Shown one piece after another: positions 16,282 to 25,631 of a DNA stretch of 64,000 nucleotides. Under the pieces are notes generated by a model. That model was not told the DNA's origin. It saw only the letters and a list, made by a program, of their open reading frames with translations, and searched no databases. Source of the DNA: Leptotrichia hofstadii (GTDB lineage: Bacteria; Fusobacteriota; Fusobacteriia; Fusobacteriales; Leptotrichiaceae). A program made the translations under genes and the position numbers. Positions within the stretch are counted from its first letter, which is position 1. The number at the start of each line of letters is the position of its first letter. The DNA is taken from NCBI RefSeq assembly GCF_007990525.1, contig NZ_AP019823.1, positions 1,674,001-1,738,000 of the forward strand, given 5' to 3'.

Positions 16282-16399
16282 ACAAATTTTGACTCCATTC
16301 TTACAAACATTTCTTATTTAATAATTCTATTTTAATGTAGATTTTGTAATTTCTATACAATCAAGAATGAAATAACTTTTAGTTTGAATTTAAAAAAAG

Positions 16400-17647
16400 T
16401 TAATTATAAAATTTTTCAGTATCTGTAATTTCATTTTCACTTCTAGCTACAACCAATGTACATACAGCATCTCCTGTTATATTTACTGCTGTCCTGAACA
16501 TGTCTATTATTCTGTCAACACCAATTACAACTCCAATTCCTTCAAGCGGTAATCCTGCCTGTTTTAACACAAGTGACAGCATAAGCATTCCTGCTCCAGG
16601 AACTCCTGCTGTACCGACAGAAGCCAGCACTGCTGTTAAAATAATTCCTAAATATTGTGTCGGACCTAAATTAATATTGTAAAGATTTGCAATAAAGACC
16701 GCCGCAACACCTTGCATAATCGCTGTACCATCCATATTTACTGTGGCTCCTAAAGGAATTGTGAATGAGCTTATTTCTTCGGATACGCCAAATTTTTCTG
16801 ATAAAGTTTCAATATTTATTGGAATTGTTGCATTACTGCTGGATGTAGAAAATGCAACCGATATTACATTAAAGAATTTTTTGAAAAATCTTAATGGATT
16901 TACCTTTGCCATAGTTACCAGCATTACTTGATAGACACCTGCATGAATAACAAATGCAAATAATGTCGCCGCAACAAATCCAAGTAATCTTATCAGCACA
17001 TCCACACCAGTTGAAGCAACTACTTTTGAAATTAACGCAAATACACCTACTGGCGCAACTTTCATTATCAGTTCTACCATCTTTAACACAAGTTCATTTG
17101 ATTCTTCAAGTAAAACTTTTAAATTTTTTACTTTATCTCCTAAAGTTGAAATTGCAACTCCCAACAGTAGAAAAAATACTATAATTGCAAGCATTTTTTC
17201 ATCTGACATTGCATTAATGATATTTTTGGGAACCATATCAAGCAGAACATCAATAAGTTTACCTTGCTCCGCAATCTTAAATTCACCTTTAGGAAGTTCT
17301 CCATGAACCATTCCCTTTCCAATTCCAGAAACTTTTGCTACAAATAATCCGATTGCTACAGCAATGGCAGTAGTTGCAAAATAAAATCCTAAAACCTTTG
17401 TACCAATTCTTTTAAGTTTTTTTATATCTCCAATGGAAGCCGCGCCCATTGCAAGAGAAATAGAAACTAACGGCACAATCATAACTTTCATAAGATTGAT
17501 GAACATTCCTCCCAAAAAAGCAAGAACCGAATCAATAACAACATCTTTCACAAACGGATCTTTTGCAAAAGGGCTTAGTATCAGCCCAAATATAATTCCA
17601 AGTACTAGTCCAATCATTATTCGGGTTGTTAATCCTATTTTTTTCAT
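16400..17647 (-). CDS. gltP: Dicarboxylate/amino acid:cation symporter (GltP/GltPh type)
   Basis: A 415-residue carrier starting at MKKIGLTTRIM. It has the complete glutamate-carrier signature: serine loop AFSTSSSNATIPINIE, Na+ and substrate motif PLGATVNMDGTAI, hairpin 2 VGTAGVPGAGMLM and helix 8 DRIIDMFRTAVNITGDA. The Asp/Arg/Asn trio in helix 8 (DMFRTAVN) favours acidic amino acids such as glutamate or aspartate. It is a second member of the same superfamily as the TcyP-like gene at 784. The Shine-Dalgarno sequence is separated from the ATG by a small stem-loop (17658-17672). Confidence 0.9.
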   Translation of the reverse strand: MKKIGLTTRIMIGLVLGIIFGLILSPFAKDPFVKDVVIDSVLAFLGGMFINLMKVMIVPLVSISLAMGAASIGDIKKLKRIGTKVLGFYFATTAIAVAIGLFVAKVSGIGKGMVHGELPKGEFKIAEQGKLIDVLLDMVPKNIINAMSDEKMLAIIVFFLLLGVAISTLGDKVKNLKVLLEESNELVLKMVELIMKVAPVGVFALISKVVASTGVDVLIRLLGFVAATLFAFVIHAGVYQVMLVTMAKVNPLRFFKKFFNVISVAFSTSSSNATIPINIETLSEKFGVSEEISSFTIPLGATVNMDGTAIMQGVAAVFIANLYNINLGPTQYLGIILTAVLASVGTAGVPGAGMLMLSLVLKQAGLPLEGIGVVIGVDRIIDMFRTAVNITGDAVCTLVVARSENEITDTEKFYN

Positions 17648-17657
17648 AGATTTTTTA

Positions 17658-17680
17658 CAGTATAAAATACTGCCTCCTTT
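17658..17680 (-). promoter_or_regulatory. Stem-loop between the SD and the start codon of the symporter
   Basis: AAAGGAGG (17680-17673) is followed directly by CAGTAT-TTT-ATACTG (17672-17658), a perfect 6-bp hairpin, and then TAAAAAATCT before ATG 17647. Unfolded, the SD-to-ATG distance is 25 bases; folded, about 10. Translation may thus depend on the hairpin, or a non-ATG start lies nearer the SD. Confidence 0.5.
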
Positions 17681-17821
17681 CTCAAATTTATAAAATATAC
17701 TATATTTTAACTTTTTATTGAAAAATTTACAACCCATTTTAAAAAATTTTTATTATTTTTGAATATTTTTTTAAATTCATAACTTATTTAGACTAAATTT
17801 TCGCGTGTATAAAAGTTGACA

Positions 17822-18007
17822 TTATCTAGTATTTCTATATTTAAAATTCAAGGCCTCTAATACAGTATCAAAAATATCAATATTAAAATTTTTTTTATTT
17901 ACATTCATAGATTTTAGAAACTCCTCATTATTTCTAAATGATTTCCATAATAATTTCTTCCCTGCTTCGTCAATATTAATCTTATCATAGATTGTATAAT
18001 ATATTTT
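17822..18007 (-). pseudogene. Gene remnant, 5'-truncated, unknown family
   Basis: An open stretch without a start codon or RBS reads like protein (DEAGKKLLWKSFRNNEEFLK, then FDTVLEALNFKYRNTR and a stop). It begins directly after the HAD hydrolase stop codon. The amino acid composition is coding-like but the family is not recognised. It may be the decayed end of a former downstream gene. Between it and the symporter (17648-17821) no gene is visible. Confidence 0.35.
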
Positions 18008-18012
18008 TCAAA

Positions 18013-18684
18013 TTACAAATTATCTATTGATATTTCCGTAAAATCTTTTATGACATACGAAACTCCATCAATTGATGATAATTTATTGGTATCGAGTGTT
18101 GAAGAAACAGCTATAATTTTTGAAGCATTTGCCCTCTTTGCCGCCTCTATTCCGAGTATTGCATCTTCAAATACTGCACAGTTTTCAATATCCACATTTA
18201 TATTTTTGGCTGCTTTCAAAAAAATATCTGGTTCTGGCTTTCCTTTAAAACTTCCGTCAGTATAAACAACTTTATTTATATCAAACCATTTGCCCAAATT
18301 TAGATGTTCAAAATAAAATTTTACATTGCTTATCGGAGCACCTGTTGCTATAGTAATTGGAATACCAGCCTCTTTTAACTTATTAAGAAATTCTGGCAAT
18401 CCTTTTACTAATTTGAACATTTTCTCATCTTTTAGGCACATATCCCGATACATGCTTTCCTTTTCTTCTCCTAGTTTTTGAACTTCTTCATTTGAAAAAT
18501 CTTTGTTAAAAAAGTATGAAAGTACAGTTTTATTATTTCCACCATGAATATACTTATGAATTTCTTCATTTGTTATTTCCCTACCAATTTTGCTTCTTAA
18601 AAATTTTTTCCATACATCTTCCTGTAAAGCACTATCAAAAAGCATTGTTCCATTAAAATCAAATAATATCCCTTTTATTTTCAT
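18013..18684 (-). CDS. HAD-superfamily hydrolase, beta-phosphoglucomutase-like
   Basis: A 223-residue HAD protein with a helical cap after motif I. Motif I reads LFDFNGTML, so the usual second aspartate of DxD is an asparagine. Motif II is ITIATGAPIS, motif III lysine lies in FKGKPEPDIF, and motif IV is AVFEDAILGIEAAKRAN. The KPxPDIF and EDxxxGIxAA signatures belong to the beta-phosphoglucomutase/phosphatase branch. The D-to-N change at the general acid/base position may limit or alter activity. It lies 99 bases after the GH13 gene in the same direction, consistent with a role in alpha-glucoside metabolism, though no maltose phosphorylase is present in the window. Confidence 0.8.
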   Translation of the reverse strand: MKIKGILFDFNGTMLFDSALQEDVWKKFLRSKIGREITNEEIHKYIHGGNNKTVLSYFFNKDFSNEEVQKLGEEKESMYRDMCLKDEKMFKLVKGLPEFLNKLKEAGIPITIATGAPISNVKFYFEHLNLGKWFDINKVVYTDGSFKGKPEPDIFLKAAKNINVDIENCAVFEDAILGIEAAKRANASKIIAVSSTLDTNKLSSIDGVSYVIKDFTEISIDNL

Positions 18685-18783
18685 TTTTCCTCCAAGTAAG
18701 CAAAAAATATTGATTATTTTAAAATATTACTTTCAATTTTATTTTTTTCCAATTTATATCAGAAAGTTTTACCTTAAATTTTA

Positions 18784-20526
18784 TTATAAAATTTGGACTA
18801 ATAAACTTTGGTATCCTTCCAAAACTAACGCTTTTCCATCATTTTTAATATTCTCATAATTATTAATCAGAATATCTCCTAGCTTGATTTCTGTTTCGTC
18901 AATATTTTTAGCAATTTCGCTTAGCTCCACTTTTTGTTTTTTATCAGAAAAATTATTAATACAAAGAACTTGCTGATTTTCATATTTTCTTACATATGCG
19001 ATTATTTCATCATTTCCTACTTCTACTGGAATAAATTCCCCATAAATCAGGCAATCTGAATATTTTCCATTTTGTCGTAAATCAATCATTTTTTTATAAT
19101 GGGCAAAAATTGAATTTTCATTATTTATTTGAGATTCTGCATTTACTTTATCTTGACTTCCAGTCAATTCTATCCATGCTTTTACATCTTCATTTTTTGA
19201 AAATCCTGCATTTTTACTGCTATTCCATTGGAAAGGTGTTCTTGAATTGTCACGGCTTCTTTTGTTTACAAAATATAGTGCTTCTTTAGGAGAAAAACCT
19301 TCTCCCAATGCACGTTGATACTGATCTTTGCTGGCAATATCATCAAACTGTGCTATGTCAGTTCTCTCAAAATTGTCCATTCCTATTTCCTGTCCCTGAT
19401 AAATAAACGGTGTCCCACGTAAAAAGAAAAACAATGTCGCAAGTAATTTTGCATTTATTTCATTTGCTTTTTTCCCTAAAAATTTATTCAAACTTCTTGG
19501 CAAATCGTGATTTTCTAAAAATGGTGCTCCCCATCCATATTTCTGCTGTGTCAGCTGACTTTCAAAAATTTTTTTTCTCAATTCATTAATTTTCACATCC
19601 TGCACTGAATAGTAAAAACCTTCTTTCGCCATATCCAAATCAGAATAGCTGAAATCAAAAATCATTGAAAAAAATCCATCTTCACCAATAAAATCATTGT
19701 ATCTTTCGTATTCAAGTAAAGGTGTTTCAGCTACAGTCATGCAGTTGTACTTCTTAAATGTTTTTTCTGCCAGTTCTCCTAAAAATTCCTCAATTCCTGG
19801 CTGATTTAACGTATATTTTATGCTAAATGCAAAACCATCCGCTCCATCAACAGGCAAGTCTAGATAATCTTTGTCTTTTTTTATTGAATTTATAGCATCT
19901 ACCCTGAAACCTGCAATTCCTTTTTCCAGCCAGTAATTTACCATTTTATAAAGTTCTTCCCTAACTTCAGGATTTTCCCAATTTAAATCAGGCTGTTTCT
20001 TTGAAAATAAATGTAAATAATACATTTCATTCCCATTTTCATCAGTTTCTCCTTCAACCTTTTCCCAAGCAGAACCTCCAAAATGACTTCTCCAGTTTGT
20101 TGGTGGCAGTCCATTTTTCCCTCTTTTAAAAATATAATAATTTCTATACTTGCTTTCAGGATTTTTCAATGCTTCTATAAACCACTCATGCTCATCTGAA
20201 GTGTGATTAATTACCAAGTCCAGAATTATCTTTATTCCTCTTTTTTCCGCCTCTACAATTAATCTTTCTAAATCTTCCTTTGTTCCAAATTCAGGATTTA
20301 TATCATAATAATCAGAAATATCGTATCCATTGTCATCCATTGGCGACTTATACACAGGACAAATCCAGATAAGAGTTATCCCCAGTTCTTTTAGATAGTC
20401 CAATTTTTCAGTAATTCCATTCAAATCTCCAATTCCATCATTGTTGCTGTCATAAAAACTTCTTGGATATATTTGATATCCAACTTCTTTCTTCCACCAC
20501 TTTTTATCTAGTTTTTTTGTATCCAT
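18784..20526 (-). CDS. malL: GH13 alpha-glucosidase / oligo-1,6-glucosidase
   Basis: A 580-residue cytosolic glycoside hydrolase of family 13. The (beta/alpha)8 barrel motifs are all seen: DLVINHTSDEHEWF, the nucleophile region GIAGFRVDAINSI, the acid/base in MTVAETPLLEYERYND and FLENHDLPRSLN. DNGYDISDY and QIYPRSFYDSNNDGIGDLNG are typical of the oligo-1,6-glucosidase/MalL group, whose length (~560) also fits. It would hydrolyse unphosphorylated isomalto- or malto-oligosaccharides. Between malH and this gene a terminator-like hairpin (20561-20626) suggests reduced readthrough or separate expression. RBS AAAGGAG precedes the ATG. Confidence 0.9.
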   Translation of the reverse strand: MDTKKLDKKWWKKEVGYQIYPRSFYDSNNDGIGDLNGITEKLDYLKELGITLIWICPVYKSPMDDNGYDISDYYDINPEFGTKEDLERLIVEAEKRGIKIILDLVINHTSDEHEWFIEALKNPESKYRNYYIFKRGKNGLPPTNWRSHFGGSAWEKVEGETDENGNEMYYLHLFSKKQPDLNWENPEVREELYKMVNYWLEKGIAGFRVDAINSIKKDKDYLDLPVDGADGFAFSIKYTLNQPGIEEFLGELAEKTFKKYNCMTVAETPLLEYERYNDFIGEDGFFSMIFDFSYSDLDMAKEGFYYSVQDVKINELRKKIFESQLTQQKYGWGAPFLENHDLPRSLNKFLGKKANEINAKLLATLFFFLRGTPFIYQGQEIGMDNFERTDIAQFDDIASKDQYQRALGEGFSPKEALYFVNKRSRDNSRTPFQWNSSKNAGFSKNEDVKAWIELTGSQDKVNAESQINNENSIFAHYKKMIDLRQNGKYSDCLIYGEFIPVEVGNDEIIAYVRKYENQQVLCINNFSDKKQKVELSEIAKNIDETEIKLGDILINNYENIKNDGKALVLEGYQSLLVQIL

Positions 20527-20560
20527 ATTTTCTCCTTTTTTAGAATTATTTTATATTATC

Positions 20561-20626
20561 AATAAAAAGATTATCTCACAAGTTAAGAGTAATTCATAAA
20601 TAAATTTTTAAACTTTTGAGATAATC
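20561..20626 (-). terminator. Terminator-like hairpin between malH and the GH13 gene
   Basis: Minus strand GATTATCTCAAAAGTT / AACTTGTGAGATAATC stem with a long A/T loop, followed by TTTTTATT. Confidence 0.6.
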
Positions 20627-20650
20627 CTATAAATTAAGTATATTTGTTAA

Positions 20651-21979
<1,329 letters not shown>

Positions 21980-22029
21980 TCATCTCCATTTCTATTTTTA
22001 TTAATTTTTATTTCCTATTTTCATTATTT

Positions 22030-22057
22030 ATTATATCACAATTTTTTTAAATGTCAA
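22030..22057 (-). promoter_or_regulatory. malH promoter
   Basis: TTGACA (22057-22052), 16 bases, TATAAT (22035-22030) on the minus strand. The -35 to -10 block is closely similar to that of the PTS gene promoter (24637-24664), including the AT-rich spacer. Confidence 0.8.
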
Positions 22058-22058
22058 T

Positions 22059-22074
22059 ACTTTTATATAAATCT
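22059..22074 (-). promoter_or_regulatory. Degenerate GntR operator at malH
   Basis: Minus strand AGATTTATATAAAAGT occupies the same position relative to the -35 box (one base gap) as AGATATACGTAAATGT at the PTS promoter, with 12 of 16 bases shared. Confidence 0.5.
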
Positions 22075-22081
22075 TTTTTTA

Positions 22082-22110
22082 TTGATATTTATTATTATTT
22101 ATTGTATAAT
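22082..22110 (+). promoter_or_regulatory. Promoter of the GntR regulator
   Basis: TTGATA (22082-22087), 17 bases, TATAAT (22105-22110), divergent from malH and sharing its 195-bp intergenic region, so one bound repressor could control both directions. Confidence 0.75.
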
Positions 22111-22168
22111 CATAGTGATAATACTTAAAATTGAACTTAAAAATTATAAGAAAGGTTTATATAAATGA

Positions 22169-22876
22169 ATGAATAAATATGCAAAAGTATATCACGATAT
22201 AAAAGATAAAATTAAAAAAGGTAAACTAAAGCCTGGAGATTTTCTAAAAAAAGAAGACGATTTGGCACTAGATTATAATTTTTCCAAGCTGACTGTGAGA
22301 AAAGCTCTCTCTATGCTAGAAGCAGAAGGCTACATTCAAAAAATAAAAGGAAAAAAATCTATTATACTTGAGAAAAAAAATCTGGAAAATATTTCTTTAA
22401 CTTCCATTCAGACTGTACAAGAAATTAACAAGCTTCAAAATATTCATCTTGAAACTGATTTAATCAGTTTATACATCGTTCAAGGAGTAAAAAAACTAAT
22501 GGAAGAATTTCAAGTACCTGAAAGTGCTGATTTTTATAAAGTTGTCCGTACCAATTCTTTAAATGGGGAAGTTTTAAATTATTCTACGAGTTTTTTTGAC
22601 AGAAAAATTGTACCTTTTCTAAATGAAGAAATAGCAAAAAAATCAATATATGAATATCTGGAAAAAGAACTTAACCTAAAAATAGCTTATTCCCGTAGAG
22701 ATATTAGTTTTAGAAAAATTACTTCTGAAGAACAGAAATATCTTAAGCTAGAGGATATAAATATGGTTGTTGTTATTGAAACTCATGCCTATCTTTCAAA
22801 TGGCACTCTATTTCAATACGAAACAATTATTCACCATCCTGAAAAATTTACTTTTAGTGCAATTGCAAAAAGATAA
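22169..22876 (+). CDS. GntR-family (HutC/UTRA) transcriptional regulator of the alpha-glucoside genes
   Basis: A 235-residue regulator. Residues 1-70 form the winged helix-turn-helix (KLKPGDFLKKEDDLALDYNF, SKLTVRKALSMLEAEGYI); residues ~85-235 are a UTRA effector domain (FYKVVRTNSLNGEVLNYSTS, ending FQYETIIHHPEKFTFSAIAKR-like residues). By family, sugar phosphates release it from DNA. Context (divergent from malH, beside the PTS gene) makes it the local repressor. ATG 22169 partly overlaps an upstream mini-ORF ATGAATGAATAA at 22165; the SD AAAGG is modest, so translation could be coupled to that mini-ORF. Confidence 0.9.
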   Translation: MNKYAKVYHDIKDKIKKGKLKPGDFLKKEDDLALDYNFSKLTVRKALSMLEAEGYIQKIKGKKSIILEKKNLENISLTSIQTVQEINKLQNIHLETDLISLYIVQGVKKLMEEFQVPESADFYKVVRTNSLNGEVLNYSTSFFDRKIVPFLNEEIAKKSIYEYLEKELNLKIAYSRRDISFRKITSEEQKYLKLEDINMVVVIETHAYLSNGTLFQYETIIHHPEKFTFSAIAKR

Positions 22877-22891
22877 GTATTTTAAAAATAA

Positions 22892-22957
22892 AAGAAAGAA
22901 CTTTCTTAAGTCTTATATTAAAATTTTTGACTTTTGAAAATTCTTTCTTGATTTTTT
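22892..22957 (+). terminator. Terminator between convergent gntR and PTS genes
   Basis: AAGAAAGAA.../...TTCTTTCTT with an inner AAGTC/GACTT stem and a following T-run; it may also work in reverse for the PTS gene. Confidence 0.65.
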
Positions 22958-22995
22958 TATAAAATTCAAATTTAATTATTTATCAAATTTTATTT

Positions 22996-24582
22996 TTATC
23001 CTTTTTTCATCATTTCTTCGATTCTTTCTCTTACTTGAGGTACTGACAATCCAATGATTACTTGAATAGCTGATCCTTTTCTAACTACACCATGAGCTCC
23101 TGCTGCTTTAAATGCTGCGTCTGGCGATAATTTACTCGGATCTTTTACACTTACTCTAAGTCTAGTTGCACAGTTATTAAGCTCTTCAATATTTTCCCTT
23201 CCACCTAATGCTTCAAGGATAATTGCACCTTTTTGAGCATATTCATCTCCGCCTGCTGTTCCACCTGCTGTATTTCCTTCACCGTGTTTAGCTTTATAAT
23301 CAGCTTTAGTATAAAGTTTCATTTCTTCATCTTCGTCTTCTCTACCTGGAGTTTTCAGATTCATTTTTTGAATCAGGAACTTAAATACGAAGAAGTATAT
23401 TGCTGTAAATATTAATCCTATTATTATTTGAGTAAATACTGTTCCAGAGTGATTTTTAAACATAGGTATCCAGTTCAGGAACAAGAAGTCAAGTAATCCT
23501 CCACCCATATTTCCAACTACTCCAAAAGCATACATTGTTGCCGCCATTGTTGCCGCTAAAAATGCGTGAACTGCAAACAATACTGGAGCTATAAATAAGA
23601 ATGTAAATTCCAATGGCTCAGTTATACCTGAAACTACGGCTGTAAATACTATAGGTATTAATAATGCCGCTACAACTTTTTTCTTATTAGGTTTTGCTGT
23701 AGCATACATAGCAAGAGCTATCCCTGCCGCACCAAATATTTTTGAGTTTCCATGTAACGCGAATCCACCTTGCGGAAATAAAGATTTCAATGATTGTGTG
23801 CTTTGAGCAAATTCTTTTATATGTTCAACCCAGTAAACTTGAATTCCGTTAGGAACAGCTGCCGGTCCGAATATGAATGGTGTATAAACAAAGTGGTGTA
23901 ATCCAGTTGGAATCAATATTCTTTCTAAGAATGTATAAATCCATACCCCAAATACTCCTGAAGCTTTCATAAATCCTTGCATTGCACCAATTCCCAATTG
24001 AACTTTAGGCCAAATTAATACTGTTAAGAATGCACAAGGAATCATCACTACAAATCCTACCATGTATACAAATACTGAACCTTGGAATACTCCTAAGAAA
24101 TCAGGTAATTTTTGATCAAAATATTTATTATGCAGATATACTACTAATGCTGCTATCAAGATACCACCAAATAAGTTTGTGTCTAATGTTGGAACTCCAC
24201 CTATTGCAGCATATCCTGTTACTTTATCTGCTACCATTTTAGCTGTATCTACTCCAGAAAATACTTTTAATATTGCAGCTACAAAATAGTTAAATGTCAT
24301 GTATAATGCAAATGTTTCCATACATGCTCTGGCATTTGTTTTTGTTGCCAAACTTATTGGTAACCCTATCGCGAATAATAACGGCATTTGTCTAAATACT
24401 GTCCAACCACCTTCTGCTACCACATACCAGAAATTATACCATATTGTACCTTCTTCAGCAATGCTCCCCATAACTTGCGTATTAGTGAATACTGAAGCCA
24501 ATCCTACCACTATCCCCGTAAATGCAAATAATAGAACTGGCGCCATCATTGCTCCACCAAAACGTTGAATTTTTTTCATCAT
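22996..24582 (-). CDS. PTS alpha-glucoside/maltose transporter, EIICB
   Basis: A 528-residue phosphotransferase permease. Residues ~1-415 are the IIC channel with about ten helices (FGGAMMAPVLLFAFTGIVVG at the start, GLHHFVYTPF and SGITEPLEFTFLFIAP as the sugar-binding GITE region). A hydrophilic Gly/Thr linker follows, and residues ~455-528 are the IIB domain with the phospho-cysteine in NNCATRLRVSV. It would import and phosphorylate alpha-glucosides at C6', feeding MalH. No IIA domain is fused, so EIIA-Glc must come from elsewhere. The gene has its own promoter and operator (24637-24681). RBS is AGGAGG. Confidence 0.92.
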   Translation of the reverse strand: MMKKIQRFGGAMMAPVLLFAFTGIVVGLASVFTNTQVMGSIAEEGTIWYNFWYVVAEGGWTVFRQMPLLFAIGLPISLATKTNARACMETFALYMTFNYFVAAILKVFSGVDTAKMVADKVTGYAAIGGVPTLDTNLFGGILIAALVVYLHNKYFDQKLPDFLGVFQGSVFVYMVGFVVMIPCAFLTVLIWPKVQLGIGAMQGFMKASGVFGVWIYTFLERILIPTGLHHFVYTPFIFGPAAVPNGIQVYWVEHIKEFAQSTQSLKSLFPQGGFALHGNSKIFGAAGIALAMYATAKPNKKKVVAALLIPIVFTAVVSGITEPLEFTFLFIAPVLFAVHAFLAATMAATMYAFGVVGNMGGGLLDFLFLNWIPMFKNHSGTVFTQIIIGLIFTAIYFFVFKFLIQKMNLKTPGREDEDEEMKLYTKADYKAKHGEGNTAGGTAGGDEYAQKGAIILEALGGRENIEELNNCATRLRVSVKDPSKLSPDAAFKAAGAHGVVRKGSAIQVIIGLSVPQVRERIEEMMKKG

Positions 24583-24636
24583 GTTTAGTACCTCCTAAAA
24601 ATTTTTATATATTTGATTTATTTTTTCCTTATTTTA

Positions 24637-24664
24637 AATATACCACACTTTTTTAAATTGTCAA
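24637..24664 (-). promoter_or_regulatory. Promoter of the PTS EIICB gene
   Basis: TTGACA (24664-24659), 16 bases, TATATT (24642-24637). Confidence 0.75.
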
Positions 24665-24665
24665 T

Positions 24666-24681
24666 ACATTTACGTATATCT
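24666..24681. promoter_or_regulatory. GntR operator at the PTS promoter
   Basis: Plus strand ACATTTACGTATATCT, one base upstream of the -35 box. It shares 15 of 16 bases with the malQ site (31118-31133) and is a near-palindrome around TACGTA. Confidence 0.65.
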
Positions 24682-24691
24682 TTTTTCAGAT

Positions 24692-24736
24692 TTTTTTATA
24701 AAAAAATAATCGCTGTATTAAAAAACAACGATTATT
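24692..24736 (-). terminator. Terminator of the MapP-like gene
   Basis: Minus strand AATAATCG.../...CGATTATT followed by TTTTTATAAAAAAA, insulating the PTS promoter from upstream transcription. Confidence 0.75.
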
Positions 24737-24801
24737 ACTGGTTTTATACATATATTTAGAATTATAAATTTATTTTAAAATCATTATTTTTTCATTTAAA
24801 T

Positions 24802-25593
24802 TTAAATTTCTATTTCGACTTCTACACCAAAGTGATCTGATACTACACCTTTATTTTTTCCGTTAAAGATAACTTTGCTTTCTTTTACTTTGATTTCCTT
24901 AGTACAGAATATGTAGTCTATTCTCTTTTTCGACTTATCTTGAGCCCATCCATGTATTCCTTTATCCACTGTCACACCACTGTCTTTTTTTTCAGCAAGT
25001 GTATATGTATCAAATAAGCCTTGATTTAAAATATTTTGATAATCTTCAGGATTCCCATTGGCATCTGTATTAAAGTCACCCATTAATATTTTCAAATTAT
25101 CAGTTTTAGATCTGTTCAAAATATTTCTTAAATTTTCTCCCATATCTTCAGTTTCACAATTTGGTAAATTCATGTGACAACTGTAAAATTCAACATCCTG
25201 TCCTTTATAATCAATAGTAATACTAACTATTCTTCTTGCCGATATTGTTCTTACCGACTGTGCAAAAGTACAGTAAAATTCATCTTCAGCCTTGATTTTA
25301 TGTCTCGTTATTACTGCCACGCCTTCATTATATTTGCTAAATCCAATATGCGAGTTGCTCCAGTGGTAATAATAATCAGTGTCTGTATATTCCTGTAATT
25401 TTTCCAGAAGAACCCATCCATAGTTTTCCTGTCTTATATCGTCAAAAATTACAGGATTGTTCATAAGCTGGTTTACTTCCTGCATTGCTATTACATCATA
25501 CTGCTTTTCAGCTATATCTTTTGCAAGAATATCAATTTTTTCCATTTGATTTTCTTCTAACCATGCATGTACATTTATTGTCAATAATTTCAT
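24802..25593 (-). CDS. mapP: EEP-fold phosphatase, likely maltose 6'-phosphate phosphatase (MapP-like)
   Basis: A 263-residue endonuclease/exonuclease/phosphatase-fold protein with the metal-binding and catalytic set: INVHAW, MQEVNQ (Glu), SCHMN (His), LMGDFNTDA (Asp/Asn), RIDYIF and VSDHFGV (Asp-His). The opening KLLTINVHAWLEENQMEKI and the tail VIFNGKNKGVVSDHFGV fit, as I recall it, the enterococcal MapP pattern, which hydrolyses maltose 6'-phosphate to maltose. Its place just upstream of the PTS gene supports this. It lies only 38 bases after the HsdM-like stop codon, so it may be transcribed with that block. A plain nuclease or sphingomyelinase-like role is less likely, because no signal peptide is present. 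Confidence 0.7.
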   Translation of the reverse strand: MKLLTINVHAWLEENQMEKIDILAKDIAEKQYDVIAMQEVNQLMNNPVIFDDIRQENYGWVLLEKLQEYTDTDYYYHWSNSHIGFSKYNEGVAVITRHKIKAEDEFYCTFAQSVRTISARRIVSITIDYKGQDVEFYSCHMNLPNCETEDMGENLRNILNRSKTDNLKILMGDFNTDANGNPEDYQNILNQGLFDTYTLAEKKDSGVTVDKGIHGWAQDKSKKRIDYIFCTKEIKVKESKVIFNGKNKGVVSDHFGVEVEIEI

Positions 25594-25631
25594 AAAATTA
25601 CAACCTTTCTATCTAAATTTTATTATTAAAT

